DNA of 64,000 nt from Burkholderiales bacterium (GCA_019749945.1 JAIEPF010000001.1:124001-188000); one strand, 5' to 3'; positions 24,211 through 32,839 are shown, counted from the first letter of the stretch. Notes: generated from the letters alone by a model not told the origin. Program-made: numbers and translations.

Positions 24211-26649
24211 TTACCTGCACACAGGCGGGGTTTTATTCCTGTCGCCTTCGCTTTCCATGAAAGGGTCCGTGTCTTTTCCGGCTTCCGACGGCTTCATCGA
24301 TTTGGCCATGGCGGCAATCAGCGTCTGCTCCGGCAACTCCGGTCCCGATTCCGGCGACGCGGTGCCGCCGCTGACCGGCGGCACCGCTGGTGGTAATGGC
24401 GGTGGCGGTGGCGCTGGTGGCGGCGGTGGTGGTGGTGGTGGCGGCACGTTATAGGTCACCAGCAAGTTGGTGTTAAGCACGGCCGGCGCACCGCCGGCAA
24501 CAAATCCGGAAGTCGCGTTTTCGATGCCATTGATGAAATAACCGCCGCTGGCGAGGTTGGGGAAATCGAGGTAAATGGAGGTCGGCGATCCGGACTCGAC
24601 GAAGGCCGTCGATCCCGTACCGGCGCCATCATTAAGATGCAAGCCGCCGCCGACCGTCATCGACACCCCGTTCGCACCAAAAACCTTCGCATAAGTCCCC
24701 GCTCCGTTGCCGGCCGTTACCACCACATCGCCACTGGCATCAATGGTGGTATTGCCGCTGCCGCTCACCAGCGCGTAGTGCCCGGCGCCACTGCCACCCA
24801 GCACGTTGACATTGCCGCCGGAGGTCAGCGTCACGCTGCCGCCGGTGATGGACGTCGCCTGCGTCGCCGCTGAAACAGTAATGCCGGTTCCAGCCGCGAT
24901 ATCGACCAACCCGCCGGAGCCTGCAATCACCGACGCGTTCTGTATGTTCACCGCGCCATTCGTCGCGGTCATCCGGATATCGGCCCCGGCCGGTACTGCA
25001 CCACCGCCGGTCGTATCCAGCCCGGCACTGAGAACTATTCCGCCCGTACCCGGGCTGGTCAGCGATCCGGGATCGCCCGAAATCAGCGTGATCGCGCCGC
25101 CACGCGTGGTGATGCCGGCATTGATGTTCAGGAAACCGCCGGCCCGCAACGAAATGCCGGCTGCAGCCGTCGACAGCGTGATGCCGTCGATGACATTGAT
25201 ATCCTCATTCGCCTGCAGCACGATATTGGCCGCCACAAAATCCAGAAAGCCGGGGTGGAGCGAGATCGTGCCCGGCAGCGCAGCGAACAGGATCGGGCCT
25301 GAGTAAAAATCAAAACCGCCCGTGGTGATATTGATGAAATCGGGATCCAGCAGCAGCGTGCCGGTCGCGCCATGGGTCGCACCGAGATTCGCCGCACCCC
25401 GGAAGTCGAGGCCCTGCTTGCCCGACACCTCGGCGAAGCCGCCGTCACCGCCATGGGCCCCGCCGCGCGCGGAGATGTTGCCGTAAAACCGCGTCGTATC
25501 GTCCGCCCACACAATTACCTTGCCGCCGTCACCCTGCGTAATCGCATCGGCATGGATGGTCACATCGGGACCAACGTAAGTACGGAACGCGTTCTGCACC
25601 TCCGGATTTTTGCCCTGGAAATCACCACCGATCAGCACCGTGCCGCCGGCAGTGTCGCCCGAGGCGTCGATGCTGGCATGGCCGGTGAGGCCGACGAGAT
25701 TGCCCAGCACGCTGACCGTGCCGCCGGCACCGGCGCTGCCGGCAGCAGTGATGTCGCCCTCGACGATTGCGGTGTCACCCGCCTCGATGTCGACCCGGCC
25801 GCCGGTCGCGCCGCTGGCCGAAGTCCGGCTGGCCGCGGCGAGCGTGACGTTTTTGCCCGCCTTCAGCAGGATGCGGCCGCCTTCGACAACGGCGCTGTCG
25901 GCGCGCAGGGTGCCGCCTTGCTGGATCAGGCCGGCGTAAATGCCGATGCGTCCCGCTTCTGCGGTAATAGTGCCGAGGTTGCGCGCTTCGTTGTCGGGCG
26001 CGACCACTTCCACGCGCAGGTTGGGGGTGCCGGGGTTGACCAGTTCCACGCTGTTGCCCGCCGCCAGCACCACTTCGCCGTTGGGACTGGTGATCAGGCC
26101 ATTGTTGGTGACCGCATTGCCGACCAGGTAGACGCTGCCGCCGGTGATGCTGCCGTTGTTCACCACGGAGCCTGCGCCGGCACCGTCGGTGAAGCGCATG
26201 CGGTTGTTCAGGAAGTCGTCATTGCTCAGGCTCAGCGTCGAGGCCACCAGCCCCGCGACGTTGATCTGCGCGCCGGCGCCGAACACGATGCCATTGGGAT
26301 TGAGCAGGAACACGCGGCCGTTGGATTGCAATGCGCCGAGGATCGCCGAAGGATCCTGGCCGGTCACGCGATTCAGCACCGCGGAACTGCCCGACTGCTG
26401 GATGAAGCGCGTCAGTTCATTGACGCCGATCGAAAACGAGCCCCAGTTGATGATCGCGTTGGGGCTGTTGGTGATGTTGAGAATGTTGCCGGCGGTGGAA
26501 AAACTCGCCGTGCCGTGCACCACGGTCGGGTTCACCGGATTGGCCAGCACCACGCTGCTGAAACAGGCGGCCACCGCAAGGGCGACGATGTTGTGACGCT
26601 TAGTGGCAACAGGCCAGCCCGGTGATGGATGGGTATTCGGCTTGCGCAT
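24211..26649 (-). CDS. Filamentous-haemagglutinin-type secreted protein (TpsA-like)
   Basis: 812 aa. An extended signal region (HNIVALAVAACFSSVVLANP) precedes the TPS secretion domain (INWGSFSIGVNELTRFIQ, NPNGIVFGAGAQINVAGL). Gly/Thr/Ala-rich beta-helix repeats run to about residue 710 (GGRVDIEAGD, GGTVSVLGN, GGAITLISGD). The end is a polyproline stretch near 730-755 and a charged tail. It is short for a haemagglutinin, and no TpsB transporter gene is present here. It is probably surface-exposed or secreted. The promoter region carries two identical palindromes, and a terminator follows the gene. Confidence 0.88.
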   Translation of the reverse strand: MRKPNTHPSPGWPVATKRHNIVALAVAACFSSVVLANPVNPTVVHGTASFSTAGNILNITNSPNAIINWGSFSIGVNELTRFIQQSGSSAVLNRVTGQDPSAILGALQSNGRVFLLNPNGIVFGAGAQINVAGLVASTLSLSNDDFLNNRMRFTDGAGAGSVVNNGSITGGSVYLVGNAVTNNGLITSPNGEVVLAAGNSVELVNPGTPNLRVEVVAPDNEARNLGTITAEAGRIGIYAGLIQQGGTLRADSAVVEGGRILLKAGKNVTLAAASRTSASGATGGRVDIEAGDTAIVEGDITAAGSAGAGGTVSVLGNLVGLTGHASIDASGDTAGGTVLIGGDFQGKNPEVQNAFRTYVGPDVTIHADAITQGDGGKVIVWADDTTRFYGNISARGGAHGGDGGFAEVSGKQGLDFRGAANLGATHGATGTLLLDPDFINITTGGFDFYSGPILFAALPGTISLHPGFLDFVAANIVLQANEDINVIDGITLSTAAAGISLRAGGFLNINAGITTRGGAITLISGDPGSLTSPGTGGIVLSAGLDTTGGGAVPAGADIRMTATNGAVNIQNASVIAGSGGLVDIAAGTGITVSAATQATSITGGSVTLTSGGNVNVLGGSGAGHYALVSGSGNTTIDASGDVVVTAGNGAGTYAKVFGANGVSMTVGGGLHLNDGAGTGSTAFVESGSPTSIYLDFPNLASGGYFINGIENATSGFVAGGAPAVLNTNLLVTYNVPPPPPPPPPPAPPPPPLPPAVPPVSGGTASPESGPELPEQTLIAAMAKSMKPSEAGKDTDPFMESEGDRNKTPPVCR
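24395..24447 (+). repeat. GGT/GGC trinucleotide tract encoding polyproline
   Basis: An almost uninterrupted run of GGT and GGC triplets on the plus strand encodes the proline stretch (PPPPPP...PAPPPPPLPP) near the C-terminus of the haemagglutinin-type protein. Triplet slippage here would change the length of the proline linker without a frameshift. Confidence 0.8.
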
Positions 26650-26820
26650 GATGGTTCTCTCTGCCGCCGCTGCAATGAACCTCGGGCTTCGGGACCCGTC
26701 GTGCAGCGGCGAGTCAATGAATGGAGCGATGGTTCACGCCATGCCGGACAGCAACGTGAACTGATTACGGCCTGAAATACCGGCGCGATGGCAAGACTGT
26801 AGTCGCAGGGATTGCCAGAG

Positions 26821-26840
26821 TATGTTCGGTGTCGAACATA
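26821..26840. promoter_or_regulatory. Palindromic operator-like site 1 (haemagglutinin promoter region)
   Basis: TATGTTCG-GTGT-CGAACATA is a perfect 8+8 dyad with a 4-bp spacer, preceded by CCAGAG. It lies about 170 bp upstream of the haemagglutinin-type start on the minus strand. A near-identical site begins 43 bp away. The regulator is unknown; no divergent regulator gene adjoins. Confidence 0.7.
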
Positions 26841-26863
26841 GATTGATCATTGAATATCCAGGG

Positions 26864-26883
26864 TATGTTCGGTGACGAACATA
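26864..26883. promoter_or_regulatory. Palindromic operator-like site 2 (haemagglutinin promoter region)
   Basis: TATGTTCG-GTGA-CGAACATA has the same 8-bp arms as site 1, preceded by CCAGGG. The 43-bp centre-to-centre spacing is about four helical turns, so dimers would lie on one face of the DNA. The remainder of 26650-26984 shows no ORF worth calling. Confidence 0.7.
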
Positions 26884-26984
26884 AGGTGACGCTAAGCTGC
26901 AAATCATCACCTGGATAAACGCTGTGGCCGGCAGCAGCAACAGTACCTAATGACCAGAACCTTAAAGGATTTTAATTAGGGCCT

Positions 26985-27959
26985 TCAGGTCAGCCGCCAC
27001 GGCCGCAGATACGACAGCCGGTCGCCGGTCTGCACGATCAGGTGCTTGACCAGCTTGTCGCGAACGATGTGCAGCGTGATGTCGCGGCCGGCGCCGCCGC
27101 TGGACCACAGGCTTTGGTAAAACTCGCTCTGCCCGCCGATGGAATCGCCGCCGAGGCCGAGGATGATGTCGCCGCGTTTCAGTCCGGCCTGGTCCGCCGG
27201 CGAGTCCGGCAGCACCCGCGTCACCACGACATGGCCGTCGACCTGCTCCGAATTCAAACCCAGCCAGGGCCGCGGCACACCGCTGCGGCGGCCGTCGCGC
27301 ACCAGATCATCGAGCACATCCTTCAGCAGGTTGATCGGCACGAACATGTTGCCGGGGAAGGCAACGCCGCCGTTGATCGCATCGCTGACCCACAAGGAGG
27401 CAATGCCGACCAGCCGGCCGTGGCCGTCGAACAATGCGGCGCCGCTGTGTTCGTAGCGCGGCGGCGCGGTGAACAAGGCGTCGTCGATCATGTATTCCCA
27501 CCAGCCGATGAAGCGCCGCCGTGATACCAGCGCTGCACCGGTGACGCCGCCGGCGCCAGCATGGCCGGCAACGACCAGGCTTTGCAGTTCACCGAGATTG
27601 CCCGAGTCGCCGATCTCCACCGGCGCGCACGGCGGCGCCGGTGTCGCCCGCAGCAAACCGAAACCGGTGGCATGGTCGAAGCCGACCACGCTCGCCGGAT
27701 AAATCCGGTTGTCGCCGGTCATCACCAGCACCGACGCCGCTTCCAGCACCAGGTAACCGATGGTCAGGATCAGGCCGTTGTCGTCGATGAGGATGCCGGT
27801 GCCCTCGCGTTCCGCGCCCAGCGTGTCGGCGGTGCGCGCGCCGTCCACCGCGCGTATGGAAAGCTTCACCACCGCATCGAGCGGCGGCGTGATCGGTCGC
27901 GGAATGCCGTTGGTGGCGCGCCACGCCGCGACGGAGGCGGCAAACAGCGAGGGGGTCAT
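26985..27959 (-). CDS. Degenerate trypsin-like (HtrA/DegP family) protease with PDZ domain
   Basis: 324 aa, S1C fold (TGILIDDNGLILTIGYLVLEA, then YEHSGAALFDGHGRLVGIAS) followed by a PDZ domain from about residue 225 (LPDSPADQAGLKRGDIILGLGG). In active HtrA proteins the N-terminal motif is LTNNHVV; here it is LTIGYLV, so the catalytic His is gone. The Asp position (t-D-L-A-V-L) is TGFGLL, so Asp is also gone. Ser is kept (HSGA). It is probably a non-proteolytic binding protein. There is no signal peptide. The start overlaps the greB stop (ATGA). Confidence 0.8.
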   Translation of the reverse strand: MTPSLFAASVAAWRATNGIPRPITPPLDAVVKLSIRAVDGARTADTLGAEREGTGILIDDNGLILTIGYLVLEAASVLVMTGDNRIYPASVVGFDHATGFGLLRATPAPPCAPVEIGDSGNLGELQSLVVAGHAGAGGVTGAALVSRRRFIGWWEYMIDDALFTAPPRYEHSGAALFDGHGRLVGIASLWVSDAINGGVAFPGNMFVPINLLKDVLDDLVRDGRRSGVPRPWLGLNSEQVDGHVVVTRVLPDSPADQAGLKRGDIILGLGGDSIGGQSEFYQSLWSSGGAGRDITLHIVRDKLVKHLIVQTGDRLSYLRPWRLT

Positions 27960-28528
27960 GCCTTATCCAGTTTTTTTGCAGCTCGTTCCGGGGCCGGGGC
28001 GCCATCTGATGTTGACGTATTGATATAACGCACGCCGGTGATTTCGATTTCCTCGACGCCGCCCGGCGTCACCAGCTTCAGGCTGTCGCCGGCACGACGT
28101 TTGAGCAGCGCCCTGGCGATCGGCGAAATCCAGCTGACATGGCCGCGTGCCGTATCCACCTCGTCAACGCCGACGATGGTGACCGTGTGTTCTGCACCGC
28201 TGCCGTCGATGTAATTCACGGTGGCACCGAAAAAAATCTGGTCGGTTTCGCCGCGCGTCGCCGGATCCACCACCTCGGGTTTATCCAGGCGTTTGTTCAG
28301 GTAATGGATGCGGCGGTCGATTTCGCGCAGACGTTTTTTTCCGTAGAGGTAATCGCCGTTTTCGGAGCGGTCACCGTTGGAGGCCGCCCAGGACACCACT
28401 TTCACCAGTTCCGGGCGCTCGACGTCGAGCAGATGCAGCAGTTCGCGCTTCAACCGCGCGTAACCCTCCGGCGTCATGTAATTCGGGGCCGGGGCGGCGG
28501 GCGGTGGCGGCAGGGAAGTTTTGATCAT
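27956..28528 (-). CDS. greB: Transcript cleavage/elongation factor GreB
   Basis: 190 aa. It rescues backtracked RNA polymerase by stimulating transcript cleavage. The N-terminal coiled coil carries the acidic tip (ASNGDRSENGDYLYGKKRLREIDRR in outline), then the FKBP-like domain (FFGATVNYID, WISPIARALL). GreB rather than GreA is indicated by YLYGKKRLREIDRR. It has a Pro-rich N-terminal extension and a C-terminal tail beyond the usual 160 aa. It is coupled to the degenerate protease gene by a 4-nt overlap. Confidence 0.93.
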   Translation of the reverse strand: MIKTSLPPPPAAPAPNYMTPEGYARLKRELLHLLDVERPELVKVVSWAASNGDRSENGDYLYGKKRLREIDRRIHYLNKRLDKPEVVDPATRGETDQIFFGATVNYIDGSGAEHTVTIVGVDEVDTARGHVSWISPIARALLKRRAGDSLKLVTPGGVEEIEITGVRYINTSTSDGAPAPERAAKKLDKA

Positions 28529-28611
28529 GGCAATGCCGAGTTTAGCGAAAATGGCTCTGCTGGCGGACTTGTCAGCCTCATTTCATAATGTAAAATCCTG
28601 TTGACTCAGTC

Positions 28612-28661
28612 TTTACCCTTTACTGCTTACTCCTTACTGCTTACTGCTTACTCCTTACTCT
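28612..28661. repeat. Tandem 7-mer tract (TTACTGC/TTACTCC)
   Basis: Six consecutive 7-nt units occupy 28620-28661 (TTACTGC, TTACTCC, TTACTGC, TTACTGC, TTACTCC, TTACTCT), after TTTACCC. The complementary reading is a phased GTAAGNA series, the same design as the GTGA-phased inverted repeats elsewhere in the window, but here only one arm is present. It lies in the leader of the IclR-type gene. Confidence 0.8.
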
Positions 28662-28676
28662 ATTACCCCTCTCCCC

Positions 28677-29450
28677 GTGGCCGCAAAAACCGCCAAACCG
28701 TCCATCCAGGTCATCGAGCGCATGATGCATCTGCTCGATATCCTGTCGCAGCACACGGTGCCGGCGACGCTGAAACAGCTGGCGACGGCGACCAAGCTGC
28801 ACCCGTCCACCGCGCACCGCATTCTCGGCGTGATGGTCGACAACCGGCTGGTGGACCGCATCGAGCCCGGCATGTACCGGCTGGGCATCCGGCTGGTCGA
28901 GCTCGGCAGCCTGGTGAAGTCGCGCATCAGCGTGCGCCAGGAAGCGCTGCCGCACATGCATGCGCTGCACCAGGCCCTCGGCGAAACCGTGAACCTGTCG
29001 GTGCGCCGCGACGATGAGGTGGTTTATATCGAACGCACGGCGGAAGGCAACACCATGATGCGCGTGGTGCAGATCATCGGCGCCCATGCGCCGCTGCACA
29101 TCACGGCGGTGGGCAAGATTTTCCTCGCCGCCGACACGCCGCAGCGTGTCGCCGAATATGTCGCGCGCAGCGGCCTGCCCCGTTATACCGACAACACGCT
29201 GACCGACGCCAAAAAACTCGCGGCCGAACTCGAAGAAATCCGCAGGCGCCAGTACGCCTTTGACAATGAAGAGGCGGAACGCGGCGTGTGCTGTGTCGGC
29301 GCCGGCATCCACAACGACGAAGGCCAGATCGTCGCAGGCCTGTCGGTTTCGGCGCCGACCGAACGTTTCCGCAAGGCATGGGCGGAATCGGTGCGCCAGG
29401 CCGCGGAGCGGATTTCGCGGGCGATGGGTTACCAGTCTTCCAAAGCGTGA
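28677..29450 (+). CDS. IclR-family transcriptional regulator
   Basis: 257 aa. N-terminal winged helix (LLDILSQHTVPATLKQLATATKLHPSTAHRIL in outline) and C-terminal effector-binding GAF-like domain (LGETVNLSVRRDDEVVYIERT, HITAVGKIFLA, CCVGAGIHNDEGQIVAGLSVS). IclR proteins control catabolic operons, usually nearby; candidates are the Bug-aldolase pair at 30992-32707. The start is GTG 28677, with no clear ribosome-binding site. The TGA stop lies within the first GTGA unit of the following inverted repeat. Confidence 0.92.
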   Translation: MAAKTAKPSIQVIERMMHLLDILSQHTVPATLKQLATATKLHPSTAHRILGVMVDNRLVDRIEPGMYRLGIRLVELGSLVKSRISVRQEALPHMHALHQALGETVNLSVRRDDEVVYIERTAEGNTMMRVVQIIGAHAPLHITAVGKIFLAADTPQRVAEYVARSGLPRYTDNTLTDAKKLAAELEEIRRRQYAFDNEEAERGVCCVGAGIHNDEGQIVAGLSVSAPTERFRKAWAESVRQAAERISRAMGYQSSKA

Positions 29451-29522
29451 TTAAGTAATTAAGTGATTGGGTAACGCGTCAACATCAATCACCTAATCAC
29501 TTAGTCACCTAGTCACTCAATC
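29447..29522. repeat. GTGA-phased inverted repeat (octamer units)
   Basis: The left arm consists of 8-nt units GTGATTAA, GTAATTAA, GTGATTGG, GTAACGCG from 29447. The right arm (29487-29522) consists of AATCACCT, AATCACTT, AGTCACCT, AGTCACTC. The arms pair imperfectly (12 of 14 in the core). The left arm includes the IclR stop codon, and the right arm ends 5 nt before the next start. Confidence 0.75.
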
Positions 29523-29527
29523 TCCCG

Positions 29528-30946
29528 ATGTACAACCGCAACGTAGTCTTCCTCGACCTCGAAACCACCGGCGCAACCGCCACCTACGACCGCATTACCG
29601 AAGTCGGTTTGATCGAAGTCGACCACGGCGAATTTGTCCGCGAATGGTCGACGCTGGTCAACCCCGGCATCGGCATTCCGCCGATGATCCAGGCCTTGAC
29701 CGGCATCAGCAACGCCATGGTGGCGACGGCGCCCCGCTTCGAGGACATCGCAGGCGAACTGCGTGTAGCGATCGAGGGCCGGGTGCTGATCGCGCACAAC
29801 GCGCGTTTTGATTACGGTTTTCTCAAGAACGAATTCAGGCGCCTCGACATCAGCTTCTCCGCGCCGGTACTGTGCACCGTGAAGCTGTCGCGAAAACTGT
29901 TCCCGCAGCATGCCCGGCACAATCTCGACAGCCTGATCAGCCGCCACAACATCCAATGCGATGCCCGTCACCGCGCGCTGGGCGATGCCCGCGTGTTGTG
30001 GCATCTGGCGCAGCAATGGCGCGATGATCCCGGTGCAGCCGCGGTGCTCGAAGCCACGGCAAAACTGCTTAAGACAACAACCGTGCCGGCGGGGCTGCCT
30101 GACACGGTGTTCGACGGCATCCCCGAAGGCCCCGGCGTCTACCTGTTTTACGGCGACAACGACGTGCCGCTGTATGTGGGCAAAAGCGTCAGCCTGCGCA
30201 CACGCGTGATGGCGCATTTCTCCGGCGATCACCGCATCAACAAGGACATGCGCATCGCCGCCGAGGTCAAGCGCATCGACTGGATCGAAACCGCGGGGGA
30301 ACTGGGCGCGCTGATCGAGGAATCGCGGCTGGTCAAAAAACTTTTCCCGGTGCACAACCGCCAGTTGCGCCGCGCCAGCGAACTTTGCTCCTGGCATTGG
30401 CCTGCCGACCGCCACTCGGAAGCGCCGCAACTGGTGTCGGCACGCGACCTGCCCGGCGGCGAGTTCCGCGACTTATACGGCCTGTTCCGCTCGCGACGCT
30501 CGGCAATCGAGGCGCTGCGTGAAATCGCCGTCGAACATCAATTGTGCCAGGGACTGCTCGGCCTGGATCAACGGAATGGACCCTGTTTTGCCTGGCAGAT
30601 CAAACGCTGCCGCGGCGCCTGCGCGGGTATGGAAACGCCAAGAGAACATGCTCTGCGGCTGGCCGCCGCCCTGATGAAACTGCGCGTACGTGCCTGGCCT
30701 TTCCCGGGACGCATAGGGGTGCGCGAAACAACCGCCGATGGCGAACGCAGCGAACTGCATGTGCTCGACCAGTGGTGTCACCTCGGCACGGTAAAAAGTG
30801 AAGCCGAACTGCATGCCCTGCAGGAAACCAGGCAAAGACCCCTGTTTGATCTTGACACCTACAGGATCCTCAACCGTTTCCTGCTCGGCGGCAAACACCG
30901 GCCGCAGATCATTGCGCTGACCGGATCCGGCACGTCTGCGGCATAA
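29528..30946 (+). CDS. DEDDh exonuclease fused to a GIY-YIG (UvrC-like) nuclease domain
   Basis: 472 aa. Residues 1-170 are a DnaQ/epsilon-type 3'-5' exonuclease (FLDLETTG, LIAHNARFDYGFL, HRALGDARVLWHL). From about 195 there is a UvrC-like GIY-YIG domain (GPGVYLFYGDNDVPLYVGKSVSLRTRV, written in outline; catalytic Arg and Glu in LIEESRLVKKLFP). A UvrC-like Cys-containing linker follows (CFAWQIKRCRGAC). The fusion suggests a DNA-repair nuclease related to Cho. The fusion itself is known from other Proteobacteria. Confidence 0.9.
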   Translation: MYNRNVVFLDLETTGATATYDRITEVGLIEVDHGEFVREWSTLVNPGIGIPPMIQALTGISNAMVATAPRFEDIAGELRVAIEGRVLIAHNARFDYGFLKNEFRRLDISFSAPVLCTVKLSRKLFPQHARHNLDSLISRHNIQCDARHRALGDARVLWHLAQQWRDDPGAAAVLEATAKLLKTTTVPAGLPDTVFDGIPEGPGVYLFYGDNDVPLYVGKSVSLRTRVMAHFSGDHRINKDMRIAAEVKRIDWIETAGELGALIEESRLVKKLFPVHNRQLRRASELCSWHWPADRHSEAPQLVSARDLPGGEFRDLYGLFRSRRSAIEALREIAVEHQLCQGLLGLDQRNGPCFAWQIKRCRGACAGMETPREHALRLAAALMKLRVRAWPFPGRIGVRETTADGERSELHVLDQWCHLGTVKSEAELHALQETRQRPLFDLDTYRILNRFLLGGKHRPQIIALTGSGTSAA

Positions 30947-30991
30947 TATTCCCGCATCACCAACAAACAACACCGTCCGGAGGAGGACACC

Positions 30992-31960
30992 ATGAGCAAA
31001 CACCCGCTCGCATGCGCCGCCGCACTGCTGATCGCCCTGTGCCCGTTCGCCGCCGCCGCACAGCAATATCCGGTCAAGGCCGTGCGCTTCATCATCCCGT
31101 TCCCGCCCGGAGGCCCGACTGACATCATGGGCCGCATGGCCACCGACATCCTGTCCAGGGCCACCGGCCAGCAGTTCATACCCGACAATCGCGGCGGCGC
31201 CGGCGGCAACATCGGCGCCGAGCTCTGCGCGCGCGCGCCCGCCGACGGCTACACGCTGTGCATGATCACCGCGGCGCAGGGCGTGTCGCCGGCGATCTAC
31301 AAAAAAATGTCCTACGATCCGGTCAAGGATCTGGCGACGGTCACGCTGATGGCCAGTCTGCCCAGCCTGCTCACCGTGCACCCCGCCCTGCCGGTGAAAA
31401 ACGTCAGGGAACTGCTGGCGATCGCCAAAGCCCGTCCTGATTCGCTGTCGTACGCCTCGACCGGGAATGGCAGCAGTCCGCACATGCTGATGGAAATGTT
31501 CAAATTCATGACCGGCGTAAAAATGGTCCACATCCCGTACAAGGGCCAGGCCCCGGCCGTGGTCGACCAGATTTCCGGTCAGGTGCAGCTGGCATTCAAC
31601 ACCGCGATCAGCGTGCTGCCGCAGGTCGAGGCGAGGCGGCTGCGCGCGATTGCCGTATCGACGCTGCAGCGCTTTCCGCCGATGCCCGATCTGCCGACGG
31701 TCGAGGAAGGCGGCGTCAAGGGCTTCGACGGCGGCTCATGGCAGGGCGTCGGCGCGCCGGCCGGCACGCCCCCGGACATCATCCGCAGGCTCAACACCAT
31801 TCTGGTCAGCGAACTCAAGGCCCCGGCGATGCGCGAGCAGATGATCAAACGCGGCGCGCTGGTCTCGGCCAACACGCCGGAAGAGTTTTCGGCTTTCCTC
31901 AAGGCCGAGATCGCGAAGTGGACCAGGATCGCCAAAGCCGGCAACATCAGCATCGACTGA
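30992..31960 (+). CDS. Bug/TctC-type periplasmic substrate-binding protein
   Basis: 322 aa. The signal peptide is at the N-terminus (ACAAALLIALCPFAAAAQQ). The body is a canonical Bug protein (VRFIIPFPPGGPTDIMGR, VPDNRGGAGGNIG-like IPDNRGGAGG, GSSPHMLMEMFKFMTGVKMVHIPYKG, PTVEEGGVKGFDGGSW). The start has AGGAGG upstream. It is followed after 9 nt by a class II aldolase gene, so it may import a hydroxy-acid or sugar-acid substrate for that enzyme. The ligand is unknown. Confidence 0.93.
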   Translation: MSKHPLACAAALLIALCPFAAAAQQYPVKAVRFIIPFPPGGPTDIMGRMATDILSRATGQQFIPDNRGGAGGNIGAELCARAPADGYTLCMITAAQGVSPAIYKKMSYDPVKDLATVTLMASLPSLLTVHPALPVKNVRELLAIAKARPDSLSYASTGNGSSPHMLMEMFKFMTGVKMVHIPYKGQAPAVVDQISGQVQLAFNTAISVLPQVEARRLRAIAVSTLQRFPPMPDLPTVEEGGVKGFDGGSWQGVGAPAGTPPDIIRRLNTILVSELKAPAMREQMIKRGALVSANTPEEFSAFLKAEIAKWTRIAKAGNISID

Positions 31961-31969
31961 ACCATCATC

Positions 31970-32707
31970 ATGGCCAGGCCAAACCCCGAACAACAGGCAC
32001 GCATCGACCTTGCCTGCGCCCTGCGCAGCGCATCGCGGATGGGGCTGGGTGAGGGCATCTGCAATCATTTCAGCGCGGAGGTGCCGGGCCGCGCCGGGCA
32101 TTTCCTGATCAATCCGCAGGGCCTGCACTGGTCGGAAGTGACGCCGGCGGATCTCGTCACCGTCGACGCCCAGGGCCGCAAGGTGGCGGGCAAACATGAA
32201 GTCGAGCCGACGGCGTTTTTCATCCACGGCGCGGCGCATCGCAGCAAGCCCGATGCCAAATGCGTGCTGCACACGCATATGCCGTTTGCGACCTCGCTGA
32301 CGGTGGTGCACGGCGGCCGCCTCGAACCGGCGAGCCAGGTCGCGCTGAAGTTCTACGGCCGCACCGCCTATGACGAAAACTACAATGGCCTCGCGCTGGA
32401 CCACGCCGAGGGCGAGCGCATCGTCGCCGGCCTGAAAAACGCCGACATGCTGTTTCTGGCCAACCACGGCATCATCGTCACCGGACCGGCGATCGATGTC
32501 GCCTTCGACGATCTTTATTACCTCGAACGCGCCTGCATGCTGCAGGTGCTGGGCCTGGGCACCGGCAAGCCGCTGAAGCTGGTGCCGGAAGCCATCGCCC
32601 GCGCCACCGCCGCGCAGATGAGCGACGACACCCAGGCAAGGCTACATTTCATTGCGCTGAAACGCCTGCTCGACCGGGACGAACCGGGATGGTCAAAACT
32701 GGATTAA
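31970..32707 (+). CDS. Class II aldolase/adducin-family protein
   Basis: 245 aa. The family's features are visible: GEGICNHFSAEV, FFIHGAAHRSKPDAKCVLHTHMP (metal-binding HTH in CVLHTHMPFA), and FLANHGIIVTGP with the third metal His. Members are aldolases or epimerases acting on phosphorylated or acidic sugars, or decarboxylases. Substrate unknown. It is probably cotranscribed with the Bug-type gene upstream. Confidence 0.9.
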   Translation: MARPNPEQQARIDLACALRSASRMGLGEGICNHFSAEVPGRAGHFLINPQGLHWSEVTPADLVTVDAQGRKVAGKHEVEPTAFFIHGAAHRSKPDAKCVLHTHMPFATSLTVVHGGRLEPASQVALKFYGRTAYDENYNGLALDHAEGERIVAGLKNADMLFLANHGIIVTGPAIDVAFDDLYYLERACMLQVLGLGTGKPLKLVPEAIARATAAQMSDDTQARLHFIALKRLLDRDEPGWSKLD

Positions 32708-32734
32708 TCAGCTTACGAACCTCCGCAAACCAAT

Positions 32735-32819
32735 CCCGTTCGCCCCGAGCTTGTCGAAGGGCAGCAGGGCTTCGACAGAGCCTGTCCTGAGCCCGTCGAA
32801 GGGCTCAGCCCGAACGGTG
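32735..32819. repeat. Dispersed palindromic repeat of the CCTGTCGAAGGGCTCAG type
   Basis: This contains CCCGTTCGCCCCGAGC, TTGTCGAAGGGCAG, AGGGCTTCGACAGAG and GAGCCCGTCGAAGGGCTCAG, ending CCCGAACGG. The arms pair as two nested stems. Very similar repeats are widespread in intergenic regions of proteobacterial genomes. It lies between the convergent 3' ends of the aldolase gene and DUF3567. Confidence 0.82.
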
Positions 32820-32839
32820 TTTTGTAATTCGTGCCGAAC

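Noticed and set aside
26821-26883. LexA/SOS boxes
   Set aside because: Proteobacterial LexA sites read CTGT-N8-ACAG; these palindromes read GTTC-N6-GAAC with longer arms, and the downstream gene is not an SOS gene.
28612-28661. Tandem TTACTGC units considered as a CRISPR array
   Set aside because: Units are contiguous 7-mers with no spacers and no cas genes nearby.
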